From contig WFMF01000698.1 in assembly GCA_011033025.1 (NCBI GenBank), positions 1-64,000 of the forward strand: a stretch of DNA of 64,000 nucleotides, in the 5' to 3' direction. Source of the stretch: Beroe forskalii (Eukaryota > Ctenophora > Nuda > Beroida > Beroidae). Below the pieces are notes generated by a model. That model made no database searches. It saw nothing but the letters and a program-made list of their open reading frames with translations, and was not told the DNA's origin. Below, piece after piece: positions 1 to 11,595 of the stretch (position 1 is its first letter; each line of letters opens with the position of its first letter). Both the position numbers and the translations under genes were made by a program.

Positions 1-996
1 TCTTTTTTTTTTTTTCCTTCTTTCAGGTTTTTCCGCCATGAAAAACGACGGCGCGCCGGGGAGGGAAGGCGGGCGGAAAGGTTGGAATTTGGGTTTGGAA
101 TTTTTTGGGAACGGAAGTGCGCGAGGGCGCTCCCAGGCCCCGGGCCTTTGTCAAACTAATTCACGCTTTTGAAAATATAATAGGGGGTATATGATTATAA
201 TTTCGTACATCTCCTTTGGTACCAAACTTTATGAAAATATTTTAAAAACTTAATGACCTTCGCTTTCATCGACCAGCCGTCCTTTTCGGGAACTTGGCGG
301 GGCCAGGTGGTTTGGCCCGGCCGGGTAAAGGCCTAAAGCTTAAAAAGTTTAAGGATAAAAACGTTTTTCGGAATTTTACCTATTTTTTGCTTGACAATCA
401 GAACATGTGCCTTATTTTGAAGGGTTGGGAAATTTATTGTTAGATCTCGGATCACACAACTGGAACGGTGTCTCACCAGACCACCCCGGGACCACTATTT
501 CCCAAAAACTTTTTTACTGTTTACCTTCGTTCACGCGTTAGTAGTTTGAGTGTTTTAATAAATATTTAAATCTTTTGCACGTTTTCAATGAAACCGTTAA
601 AATTACCGGGTCCTAAAAAATTAGAAAATCTTGGAAACGAAAGGGTTTAGGTTAGAAACGGAACAATTAAAATCTTTGTTTTTAATTCATTACAAAAAAT
701 TTCTCTTTTATTCTTTCAATTTATTAAATGGTTGAAATTTATCTTCAGATAAAATTGGTTATAATAAAGAATTTACCATAACCCTTTTCAAATTAAGTGT
801 TTTATTTCTTATTTTTTTTTTTGTTTATTATAGTATCGCCAAACCAATCGATGTGCGTTATAAAAAACCCCGGCTGAAAATTTTTTTACAAATTTAGATT
901 TTTGGAACGGCCCTTTAAACGTTTAAAAGGGCGGGTTTGTATCCTTTTTTCTGGCCACCCAAAATGTCTTTTTTATTCTCTGTCACTTCATTTTTA
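1..996. other. Unassigned 5' region with long homopolymers
   Basis: No gene is seen. The stretch is unusually rich in homopolymer runs and doubled bases (T, A, G and C runs of 4-15) compared with the rest of the window. It replaces the place where exon 1 and the following intron of the neighbouring transporter would be expected by comparison with its paralogue at 14763. It may be poorly resolved sequence at a contig edge or unrelated DNA joined by a rearrangement. Confidence 0.5.
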
Positions 997-1000
997 ATTT

Positions 1001-2425
1001 CAAGTAGTTTCTGCTGAGTTGGGTGTCACCAAGAAGACAGGAGGGGCTGCTTGCAGTCAGTACTGCAGTCGCCATGTCACTCTCCAGCCTGATCATTGCA
1101 CCGCTCCTTGGAAGGTTTGTATTGCAAAAGATGGTCCATTGGTCTCTTCACGAAAGTTGTCGCTCCTATTTTCATAAACAAAAAAGACGTCATAGTGACA
1201 CGACCGATGTTTTATATTCCTTTTCGTAGCCTACTTTAAAAACTTTTATAACAGCTACTCATTAGTTTATCACTTATATTATAATCATTGCATCTGGCTC
1301 TATCTATGTTTTTATTATAATTTTTATGTAATTTCCAATTCGATTTATCTTCATTCTTCATTTCATGGTTCTTGATAGCCAATAAAGTGCGACAAAAATT
1401 TCAGATTCTGCAGGAGACGAGTTCTTTTGTTCTCCTTATACTCAACCATCTTTGGAACCATATTTTCAGCCTTAGTTCCAAACTTCACCGTCCTATTGAT
1501 ATCCAGGGGTATCAGAGGAGCATGTGTGGGACTAAACTTTTCTGTAGTAAGCGTCTTTCTGGCAACGGAAGTTTCAGGATATGACGTTTACATTGCTGGT
1601 AATTTTATATCAGTTCTATTGTTTGCTGTGGGTGCCGCATGGTCAGCAATCTTAGGATATTTACTGCTGGATTTCCTTGGCTGGAGAGTCCTTATTGTGA
1701 GTTCTTCCATACCTTGGCTGATACCACCCGTCATCCTGCTACATACTGTTCTGTCCGAGACCCAACATCCAGTTATCAAGGCTTCAACAGAATCTTCTGG
1801 GGAAAGTGAATGTGAATCTGTTGAGAATATGGAGGAAGATGCCATAGAAGTTTCTAACTTGAAATGTAGGCTATTTAAGGCAAGCATTGCAAATTTCATC
1901 AATTTCCTGCAAGGTTGGGGAAGCATAATCCTAGCACCTACCCTGATGAGATATAGCAATAAGATGAACCACAAGGAAGATGCTAATGTGGATGGTAGCC
2001 AGTTTCTAATCCTGGCTGTCATATTCGGGGGTGTCAAGATGGTTGGACGGATTGCCGGGTATTTCCTGCTCAAGCACATACCTTTCAGGGTCATTCACAC
2101 AATAGTTTCTATAATTATAGCTGCTTCTTACTTGGTTGTTCTACTTCGACTGGACGACCTGATTTGTATAGCTGTTGGAATTGGAATAGCTAACTTGGCG
2201 TTCTGTATCTCTAGGATTGATCTAAGTCTGATGGAGACAGACAAGTATTTCTTTGGGACAAAAAAATTGGCAAGTGCAGCATTTGTTATGATTGCTTTGG
2301 GTTCAATGGGAGCAGCAGTTGGATCTATCTTTGCAGCATTCTTATCTACATACCATGCAGTTCTGAGTTGTTTTGTTCTGAGTTGTGTACAGATTGTTGT
2401 TTTCTTATGTATAACTGAACGATGA
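1001..2425 (+). pseudogene. MFS transporter paralogue 1, 5'-truncated, SV2/SVOP-like
   Basis: This is a second copy of the transporter at 14763-16493. Exon 2 homology runs from about 1001 to 1114 (GT donor at 1115) and exon 3 from 1405 (after TTTCAG) to the TGA at 2423-2425. Exon 3 is open for about 340 residues with several hydrophobic membrane segments, a charged cytoplasmic loop rich in Ser/Glu and a second block of membrane helices, as expected for the C-terminal two-thirds of a 12-helix MFS carrier. Exon 2 carries one extra base near 1026-1032 relative to the paralogue (GTCACC versus GTCACA, then diverging), which shifts the frame, and the N-terminal exon with the first helix is missing. 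An AATAAA lies near 2642. It is either a partial duplicate that is no longer functional, or an intact gene spoiled by assembly errors in the odd first kilobase. The substrate cannot be told. Confidence 0.7.
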
Positions 2426-3665
2426 ATTCGAAATTATTCTTTAATTATCGTAGCTACTCTTGCATAGATTTCGAGTTGTCGAGCTTTATGATGCATTAAA
2501 ATGTAATCAGTGACCATCATATGCATTTAACCTATTTTGTTTCTGCTACAGTTATTAAATTTTTTGAAGATTTTATGACAAGATTTTCATTATGATAGAC
2601 TCTTCTATGCTATTTATTATAAATTGCGAATTGAAATTGCAAATAAAAATTGCACGAAATGTCCTTTTTCGTACACTCCTAACATTCCCATCTACAGAAG
2701 GAAGAAAAAAACTGTCAGGATCATCATCATTACAAACATAGCTCAGTAAAGAATTATCCATGTTTTCACATTCAGATACACCGTGACAGATTTTGTATTA
2801 CGATGCAAAAAATATTCGCCTGAGGCGGGCTGTTTTAATCAAATTGCGTGAAAAAATTGGCCCGTGTGTGACGGACTGTTGTTAGGAGGGGGAAACGTAC
2901 GAGCAAATATGCAACTTGGTCCCAATTTCATACTTGATTAATATAATTTTTTTAAATTTTCATAGTTAGTAACAAGAATAAACACAGATTTGATGAGTGC
3001 CAAATTGGGAGCTGCCACTCAACTTCATTTTTAGGACAAGTTCGTCCTTACATAGGCTGCGAACGTTGGTGAAAACTTTATCACTATCCCATACCAGATG
3101 GCGTCAATTTGAATACAAAATATTGCATATATAATTTTTTTCTATGCGCTCATAATTTTAATATGTGTACAGTGTGTTAAGCGGGGTTTGACATTCATCT
3201 ATTCAAGTTTGAAGAGTCACTGATGTGTTTCAAAATCTGACAGAAATTTCGCACAAAACTGAACAGTTTTCTTAAATTTCGTCATTTTCTGATTATTATA
3301 TGTGTCGGGTGTGAATTATGTTGTCTGCCTTGTGGTTAATGATTGAATATTAAAGGATTAAAGGAAGTTATGAAGCTGAAAGGGTTTCTCTGGCCTCTGC
3401 TCCGGAAAAGATGCTATTTTTTAATGATACTAACCATTGCTACAAAAATATCCTCGTGAAATCCCCATGTTCCTATCGTGAGATTTCACACCTTCATGTT
3501 ATGGCACAACGACATTACTAGCTATATACGTGATGAAATTGGTATTTCCCACCTTACTAAACTAGAGGTTACTTCTCGTTTAGTTTTTATTTTATTTGTA
3601 AACAATAGTTTATCAATTAGATAATATGCTAGTTAATTAATATATAACGCATTCAATTGATTGTG
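2426..3665. other. Intergenic, 3' flank of transporter copy 1
   Basis: AT-rich sequence that includes the likely 3' UTR of the transporter copy (AATAAA near 2642). No further coding exon or clear repeat structure is recognised. Confidence 0.5.
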
Positions 3666-3667
3666 AC

Positions 3668-4145
3668 ACTAACCGGCCGTTAAGTGACCGGTCACTGACC
3701 GTTAACCGACCGGTTACTGCCCGTGGGCGGTAACCGACCGTTAACCGACCGTTAAGTGACCGGCAACCGACCGTTAACCGACCGGTAACTGTCCGTGGGC
3801 GGTAACCGTCCGTTAACCGACCGTTAAGTGACCGGTAACCGACCGTTAACCGACCGGTAACTGTCCGTGGGCGGTATCCGTCCGTTAACCGACCGTTAAG
3901 TGACCGGTAACCGACCGTTAACCGACCGGTAACTGTCCGTGGGCGGTAACCGTCCGTTAACCGACCGTTAAGCGACCGTTAACCGACCGGTAACCGACCG
4001 GTAACTGTCCGTCCGTTAAGTATCCGTCAACCGACCGGTAACTGTCCGTGGGCGGTAACCGTCCGTCAACCGACCGTTAACCGACCGTTAAGTGACCGTT
4101 AAGTGGTCGGTAACCGACCGGTTACCGACCGGTAACTGTCCGTCG
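3668..4145. repeat. 72-bp minisatellite of ACCGACCGTTA modules
   Basis: A tandem array in which the landmark GTGGGCGGTA recurs at about 3723, 3795, 3867 and 3939 (period 72 bp) and again near 4048. Each unit is itself made of 8-10 bp modules alternating ACCGACCGTTA, ACCGACCGGTA and GTGACCGGTA. The array starts and stops abruptly in AT-rich DNA and shows no coding potential. Confidence 0.9.
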
Positions 4146-4305
4146 ACAGATTACCAAGTTGCCGAATATTATTTTATACTTATATTTTTAGAAGCCCTTA
4201 GCGGTACCCCTCTGGGGTTTACAAACAAACAAACAACGTATTATTATATGGTATTTTCAGTATGATAGAATAGAAATGAAACGAATTTCGTATATGTTAA
4301 TCAGA

Positions 4306-4676
4306 TTTAATCAGAAATAGGAATAGGACGGGAACATGGAATAACAATTAAACGTGTTTCTGTGATATTGAATATATCATTCATCATTATACATTCTGAT
4401 AGTTTATTGTTAGAACATACAACTGACACCAACATATTCATTCTTCTTATCTTAACTAAATCTATAAATTAAATCAATTATTTATAGATTTAGTTAAGAT
4501 AAGAGCTTAGTTAATGAATATGTTGCGTGTCAGTTGTATGTTCTAACCAATAAACTTCTCAGAATGTATGACTATGATGAATGATATATTCATTGAAATA
4601 TCACAAGAACACGACGTTTTAATTGTTACAATTGAAGATGTTCGTAACCACTCTACTCGTCCTATTTCTGATTAAA
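4306..4676. mobile_element. Palindromic MITE-like element
   Basis: A long inverted repeat with its centre near 4475. The outer ends are TTTAATCAGAAATAGGA and its complement. The arms stay alignable throughout (the AGAACATACAACTGACA block on the left and its complement on the right) with small indels. No coding capacity. The structure is typical of a foldback/MITE-type non-autonomous DNA transposon. No target duplication could be set with certainty. Confidence 0.75.
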
Positions 4677-4874
4677 TTGACGAAAAAATCCCTATTCTAC
4701 ACACCATGGTTAATCAGATAAATATGGAATACTATCACTGATAATAAATTTATCGTGGGTCCATTTCCATATCACCACTGTCAACCATTTCCTTGCCCAC
4801 TTCTGTTTTCAATGAAATCCTTCACTCTGCCCCGGATCTTATCTCGTTGGCCCACAGATGCTTTACAATGGCTT

Positions 4875-5360
4875 TCAAAGTAGGATACATGTCGTTTTGA
4901 TGCATGCCATCCCCTCCTCACGGCTCTCTGCAACATGTTCTTTGACAAACTCTTTAACACCCTCAGGGATGTTGGTCAGGATGTCCTTAATCTTTTCTTT
5001 GAGTGTCTCATCGTCGCTGGCGAAGTCCCTGATTTTGTCCTTCAGGTCATCGACATTATCCTCCAGTTTACCTGCAATTTCAGCATGGTTTTTGATGAAG
5101 GTTTTTATCTGTTCCTCGATACCGTCTGGGAATCTGTAAAGGAATTGTTGGATGTCTTCCTTCAATTCACCATCAGTGCGGGTAGCCAGGTAACCTATGA
5201 CTTTAGCTGTCAGCTTCTCAACAAAGGCAGCCTGGCTCACTGTTATGTTAGCGAGTTTGTCCCTGAGGGAGCCCCCAGTCCCTGGCTCAGTACCCGTCTC
5301 ATCACCTACAGCAACCGTAACAGCGAGGAATGCAACGAAAAGTATGCTTAAAGTCTTCAT
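4875..5360 (-). CDS. Small secreted amphipathic-helix protein, unknown family
   Basis: A single-exon reading frame of 161 aa. Residues 1-19 form a clear signal peptide (MKT start, hydrophobic core, cleavage after AVG). The rest is acidic, Lys/Glu-rich and strongly helical. Two 30-residue segments (65-94 and 119-148) match in register: both have LKE-x-I at the start, a central P-[DE]-G-[IV], then K-x-[FH]-[IV], so the protein holds an internal duplication. Two cysteines occur only at the C-terminus (153 and 158). The last four residues CILL look like a prenylation box, but a secreted protein should not use it. A TATA box lies 50 bp upstream. The family is not recognised; a lipid-binding or structural secreted role is possible but not shown. 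Confidence 0.75.
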   Translation of the reverse strand: MKTLSILFVAFLAVTVAVGDETGTEPGTGGSLRDKLANITVSQAAFVEKLTAKVIGYLATRTDGELKEDIQQFLYRFPDGIEEQIKTFIKNHAEIAGKLEDNVDDLKDKIRDFASDDETLKEKIKDILTNIPEGVKEFVKEHVAESREEGMACIKTTCILL

Positions 5361-5409
5361 AGTGACAGATTTGTGTTTTCGAACTGATTATGCTTGAAAA
5401 ATTCTGGAG

Positions 5410-5416
5410 TTTTATA
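5410..5416 (-). promoter_or_regulatory. TATA box of the secreted-protein gene
   Basis: TATAAAA on the minus strand, 50 bp upstream of the ATG at 5360, which places transcription start near 5385 with a short 5' UTR. Confidence 0.7.
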
Positions 5417-7353
5417 GTGTGGTGAAAGAGGGTAACGACTGGGAAATTCCAGCAGTTTTTATTCCACTAGAGCAGCATCTATGAAAAATTAAAGTCATTG
5501 TCGATGACTTTTTGCCATCTACCGTTTTGCCACCCTGGCACTAAGCGATGAAATACGTGACGACGGGAACCTGGAATTAAAAATATAACATCATTAGAAG
5601 TCTGAGCTTAGATTATAGCTAACATTAAAACATAGCATCAACTTCCACAATGACTTGATATCGTATTGTAAGAGAATTTACCTGTTAGAAAAAAGACATA
5701 AAATCACTCGACAATAAAGATAAATTTACGGTTTACCCCTGATCAGTATTATATTCACTTATGTAACACAGGTGTTAAGTGAAGGACAGTTTTAAATAAT
5801 AAATTTTTCCACATCGCATATAAACAAGTATTATGAAGTGAGTAGAATAACAGCAGAGAATAAATATTTTTATAGTTGACAAACAGTTCAACTATATAAA
5901 CTTCATTGTTTTATGGTGAAAAGTTTTTTGTTTTTTTTCTTTTTTTTGTTTTTTTTCTTAGGTGAAAAGGTTTGATGAAAAGGTTTTGATGAAATCGATC
6001 CAGCAAGTTTTTGACAAATAATCAATTGCAAGGTTTGAGTGACCTGAGCATTGAACCCAAATTCTGTCAGCTAGCTGCAGTGATCAGTTTAACTCGATGT
6101 CACTACACCAAAACTCCCAAATACTCCGACTTCACTGATACGCTAAAGGAGCACTGACGTGTTAAACTCTGCACTGTGTATGACTTTTTATGCCACAAAT
6201 ACGACGTTTTTATTATGTAACAACCATTTTCCGGGCACTTTTCAGATTTAAAAGTACGGATAAAGGGAGTATACACAAATTGTCCCATAATCCTCCAAAC
6301 CACGTCCATTTATAACCCTCTCAATTGCCTTTTTGTAAAACAAAGGGCGATTGGAGAGGTAAAATAGTATCATTGATCTATCCAGAATTTGTCCATTGCT
6401 AACCCTTACAATGACTTTTTTTAAAGCAAAAAGTCGATTGGGGAAGGAAAAATTCCTTGATCATAGGTATGCTCATTATATGGGCTGCTGGTTGTCCAGA
6501 CGTGGCTGTCAGACTGAGCAGGCCCAGTAAAGCATGGAAATTGTGAAAAGTAGTTTAGTTTGCCTTGGCCGGGAAGGAAACAGCTTGTCATTGAGAAAGC
6601 ACCTTACAACTGCGGCTGGGGCTGCTGGCCAAAGAACGTGGATTCACTGAAAGACCCGGAATAATAAAGGACGAGGCGAACCGCCAAGGATTCGACAAAG
6701 TCATGGGGCTTGTGGGTTTCGAATTAAAAATTCGCCCATTCGTGGCAGTGACAAGATTTTGTTCCAAAATTAAGTTAATGGAATTTTTCTGAATATTTAA
6801 TCTAATTTCAAAAGTCATAATCCATTTTAAAAGTTAATCCTTTCATTGGGATATGCGCACGGTATGTGAGGTAGTGTCTGGTGTATGTGTGAGTGCGAGG
6901 TAGCAAAGAATTGGGTGGGATGTAAAGTTTATTATAGAAATAGGAATAGTTTTGGGAGTGGGAAAAATATTTTGATAGTTTGTTAGGCAGTTAAAAATAG
7001 GGCTCCATAGGGTGGATAACTTGTCGTGTAATTAAACGTTAGACCTAAGTGTTAGAGTGTGGGGATATTCTGTGAGGGTGCGTGGTGCGATTATTTATAA
7101 ATTGTACATTGTTTTATCTTAATAGATATTATAATTCTTGGAAGTTCCACCTGTTTTCCACTCTGTCTCCTGTGTCTAGTTGCCTTCGCCACCCGAACAC
7201 CAATTGTAACCACCAAAACAACCTGCTTTTGAAACTTGATGTCTTCCATAGCAACTTTTTATGGAGTTTTGGATGTTGCTCCTCTTGGTGCAGTCCAGTT
7301 GGGGGGTATGCCCTCCCGGGTTGCAGGCATGGATCCACAGGGCATGCAGAGGG
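5417..7353. other. Intergenic, with two hairpins and a weak open segment
   Basis: No supported gene. At about 6309-6355 and 6398-6450 there are two hairpins of the form AACCCTCTCAATTGCC ... complement, matching the terminal hairpin of the 1.1-kb elements at 11596 and 49905, so they are probably solo ends of related copies. A + strand frame around 6600-6830 is open and reads like protein (L-A-K-E-R-G-F-T-E), but has no start, splice sites or recognised family. A T-rich run lies at 5927-5960. Confidence 0.5.
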
Positions 7354-9404
7354 TACACTCAGTTTCTTTTATAAGAAACTGTCTATAAGAAACTTAGCCT
7401 AGGATTCTCAAAAATTTAAGAAACTTAGCCTAGAATTTCGGAAAAATTAAGAAACTTCATTGATTTGAAATTAAGAAATTACGAAACTTCTAGCCTAGAA
7501 TTTTGAAATTTGTGTATAAAATCCTATTGAAACTGAAATTCTTTTAACATGAAACGTCTGGCTTCTGGGGGCTGCACCCCCAGACCCCCACTTTTTGATT
7601 GTAAACATTTTGATACTAATTAAGAACTTATTTTGGCCTTCTATTACAGTATTACACTGGACATGTGATAATTGATATGTACAGAAAGTTAGAAAATGGC
7701 TCTTCCATGATTTGTCGTTAAAAGTAACATATCAGATACCAAAGCACAAGCAGAAATTGCTGTTGAGACTGAGAGACAATAGCTCCATATTTATTCTCAT
7801 GAGTCCAGAAAGCCACTAGCCAGAACCTCGGTACTTTAGACAAGAGCTTCATTTCCAAGGCATTGGACTCGGCTACGGTTTCCATCTAGATATTATCTAG
7901 ATAAGATTATCTAGATAATTTGCAAAAAATCTTTGTCTATTTATCTAGATAATTTATACTAGATATCTAGATAAATTTAATATCCCTTTTGTCGAGAAAT
8001 TTCGGATAAAATCGCCTTTTCTTATAATTTCTTCAATAATTATCGGATTTCAGGTATTCAAAATTCCTGATCTGTTAATTTTCATACTGGATTCGGAGAT
8101 CTTAGGTTTGCATAGATGGACGTGGACAACTCATTTCATACTTCTATGAACATTGCTCTATGTTTAGGGGCCCAAGGTTCATGGACAGGCTGTTTAGCTA
8201 GTTAGCTGTTTGGCTTCAAGTACAATCTGTTTAACTGATAATTTGACGGTTGACCTTTGTCAAACTGAAATGAATAACGACACAATTAGAATAGAAGATG
8301 ATGTTCAAAGTATCTTATCACATCTTACAAATCGTCATTTGCCACTCGAGCGAAAGTTTAATACCTACTCTTTAAGTCTTAACACTCGATATTCTGCTCC
8401 CAATTTTAAATGTAACAAACTATTGACTAAAAAATAGGCTGTAAATAGTATTTACAGCTACTTTCGTTCATATTACGCCCGAATGTAGCCCCCGGCTATG
8501 GCAAAGTAATTGTTTGAAACTAGCATACAAAATGAACAAAATTAGAGCATTCAGCTCGAGGAAATAGATGGGAATTTAATTTCTTCTTTCTTATTATCAA
8601 TTCTACCAGCACTCCAGCAACTCCGAGAGCACCATCATGAAATCTACCTTATTTGAATTTCCTTATCAATTGACTCACTTCCGATCAATAATGCAAGTAT
8701 TCATAGCAACTAATTGGTAGAATGTAGATGATGAGGTTGTTGTAATGTTGTTACTTTATTCTTTTTTATTGGAGAATTGATGGGTGATGACTGATTTCAA
8801 CTCAATCAGAATGAAGCAATGAATGTCCAGAACTTTTGGTGGTCAATAATATCATTCATTTCAATAATCAGTACAATAGCCGAAAGCTGGTTATACGATG
8901 ATATTCCACTGCAATGCAACGGTTGTGCATTTCTTACGTTGAAAATCGTGTCAAATTTGTATAAATTTCGGATTCAAAAATTATCTAGATTATCTAGATA
9001 ATCTAGATAATGGCGAAAAAATTATCTATTTATCTAGATAAAAGATTTTGAGTAGATAATGGAAACCCTAGACTCGGCTAAATAGTTCAAAATCTAAATT
9101 TCATAATTCGTGAACTTTTTTGGAAGCACTTTTTAGAAGATCCATGAAGATTTTTGTATAGGGGTTTCACGAATCTTTACGATGTTATGTATAAACTAGC
9201 TCAATATACCTAAAAGTTTGATTTTAAGCATCACCTACAGTCTACAGAGCAGGTTCCTGTATCGGAAGTTTCACACATATTATAGTAGCATAGTATGCAG
9301 AATTAAGAAACCGATTAAGAAACTTTTAGGCTCAAAATCTTCAAAAAATAAGAAACTTGTAGCCTAGGATTCCAATAAGTTTCTTATAAAAAAAACTGAG
9401 TGTA
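7354..9404. mobile_element. TA-flanked TIR DNA transposon, non-autonomous
   Basis: The left end TACACTCAG (7354-7362) is matched by its complement at 9396-9404, followed inwards by an AAGAAACTTAGCCTAGGATT-type subterminal repeat that recurs in inverted form near the right end. A TA dinucleotide flanks each end, suggesting a Tc1/mariner-like target duplication. After removal of the nested hAT element (7874-9070) about 0.85 kb remains, with no transposase. A small GC-rich hairpin follows directly outside at 9410-9445. Confidence 0.75.
7866..9078. mobile_element. Nested non-autonomous hAT element with 8-bp TSD
   Basis: The 8-bp sequence GACTCGGC stands at both 7866-7873 and 9071-9078. Between them the ends read TACGGTTTCC and, on the other strand, TAGGGTTTCC, giving short hAT-type terminal inverted repeats. 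Just inside both ends are clusters of ATCTAGATAAT-type palindromic motifs (7884-7978 and 8979-9055), as expected for subterminal transposase-binding sites. No transposase frame is present in the 1.2-kb interior. It is inserted within the TA-flanked element 7354-9404. Confidence 0.85.
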
Positions 9405-10816
9405 TGCACACGCCCCCACCAGATATATTCTGGGGGCGTGTGATTTGTGAAAATTTGATACTTGTGATTCAGAATACAAGATGTACAGAAAATAAACTTT
9501 GTAATCAAATTTAAAACTTTTTTTCATTCATCACTTTTAAAAGCGTCTATTCAGTACCTCTGATGATGATATTCATCCCGGAAATAATTTTCATGCCGGC
9601 CACCTTGATGGCTTTAGCTGCAAAAGCAGGATTTAAGATCCTATTGATTCAAATACTTTTGCAGTATTACTGCACCGAATTCATAGCAAATAACACTAAC
9701 AAGCACATTGCATTCGCTATTGTGTTGTCATTTCTTTGTAATCTAGACCTCTTGCTTCTTGGGACTGCAGTCTCCAAACCTCTGCTTAAAGATACTTAAT
9801 TAAATACTCAAAACCTCATAATATGTGCAAACAAGGTGCCCAGAAGTGGCGCAGAGTGAGCTTTGATAAATTTTAACGCCCCCAAAAATTCTGGGCTAGA
9901 TCCATGCTGTTAGGTGATGCAAACAATGCTCACCTCCCGTACACGATCCTTCGTTTTCCATTGAGCTAAGCCACTAAACTACAGTGTGACACGTTGTAAT
10001 CTAAATCCAGGCTGTATAATCACATATTTCGCAATAGTGATTACCTGTACCCCCTATTGTTCTACTATAGATTTTCAATAACGTTTGAAATAATAGTATA
10101 GGTATGTCACATAGTATGGCAGACTGTCTGTAGTATATTACATGGCTCATAAGCCCTTATTTGCTACCATATACATCGGGGTATTTCTATATTATAGGGT
10201 CGGTCAGATCCTATAACCCCATGTTATATGGTCGTTTCCGACCCTATAACCCCGGATTTTCCGGGGTTATAGGGTCGGGAACGAACCTATAACCCTTATA
10301 TGATAGCAACTCAGTAAAGTGTCAATCGAATTTGCATAATTTGGATGGGACAAACATAGATCTGCATTCTGTGGTAATATAATTTTATACATTCACGATG
10401 AACAAAATGTTCAAGGTGACGTCTTTATCAAGATTTACAGCAGTGGGTTGATGGCAAAATCTGTAATTCTTCCTGCAAGACACACCACCAACGATTTAGC
10501 ACTAATTTGTTCTGATCCGGGCCGGATGTAAATTTACACATCAACCTGTCTGACGGCTGTATGCTACTTGTCAAAGTCTATTTTTCACGTTATTACGTAT
10601 TTTTAGCGCGTTAATTTTGTGGTTTCGCCATGTAATATCACCATAGGTCTCAGGAGTACCTAATACCACATTGTTTTTGAACTCGGCTTCGCCTCGTCCA
10701 AAACAAACCATTATTGACCTCAGCTTCGCTTCGGCCAATAATGCGTATATATATAGTTCGCGCTTCGCGCTCACTACATATATGTGGTATTAGGTTACTC
10801 CTTCGACCTATAGTTC
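9405..10816. other. Repeat-rich intergenic region
   Basis: No gene recognised. It contains a strong hairpin at about 10239-10285 (GACCCTATAACCCCGG and its complement) and further copies of the TATAACCCC motif nearby. A stretch with internal palindromes lies at 10600-10800 (GCTTCGCTTCGG, CGCGCTTCGCGC), probably another decayed element ending at the palindrome that begins at 10817. Confidence 0.5.
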
Positions 10817-10871
10817 TATATTATAAGTCGTGAATATACACCAAAAATTGTCTCACTCGACCCCTCCTACG

Positions 10872-11030
10872 TCATAGTCACGTGACTTGATCACATGACC
10901 TGTTCACGTGACCCACATTACCCATTCCCATCCCCTTATCATGATCACATGACCAATTCTTGTCACGTGACTGTAACAACCACTCATTCTTATCACGTGA
11001 CTGTCAGCATGTGACCAAAACGGTCGCGTG
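10872..11030. promoter_or_regulatory. Array of CACGTG/CACATG sites in left terminus
   Basis: Within about 160 bp there are some eight related sites (TCACGTGAC, TCACATGAC, TCGCGTGAT and similar), matched by a shorter inverted array at 14165-14250. CACGTG is the E-box core bound by bHLH-zip factors. Here the terminal position and mirror arrangement fit equally well with subterminal binding sites for a transposase. Confidence 0.6.
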
Positions 11031-11595
11031 ATCCACCCCCTGCGGAGCAGGGGGTGGATCCCGGGCCACGTCAGAATCATACCATAAAGTGTAGATTTGT
11101 ACTATCACAGTGCTGCATACTTTTTCGGGTCATTTTTGAATTTTCTTGTTGTGAAATCATGTTTGAGCAGTCATTTTTCAAGCGATTCAACTATCTTCAT
11201 ACAATGTCTCAATTTATCATAGCCCATCCATGCTCTCTAAGCTTTGTCACATAACTCAGCAACACACTGTCCTTTCCCCGCTCATTTTGAATTCAAAACT
11301 TAAATATTTGAATTTAAACAAAGTTTCTCAATTTTCCTCATGTTAATAATCCCCTCAATTTTGATATTTCTTTTCAAACAGTTATTAACAAAAACCCGGA
11401 TTTTTTCTCTGTATGCGGTGTAATATTAGGAAATGCCTCAATTTTGAAACAATTTTATCAAGGTAAGCAAGCTTTAAATGTCAATTTTAACATGCCCGGA
11501 CATGCCCAACGTCGGCTTTGAATGAACATATAAATAGCCTACGTTAATCTATATGTTAATAAAGAGTGCTTATGATGCAACAATATGTATTTTTT

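Noticed and set aside
3668-4145. CRISPR-like repeat array
   Set aside because: Units are contiguous without unique spacers, and the genome is eukaryotic; a minisatellite explains it.
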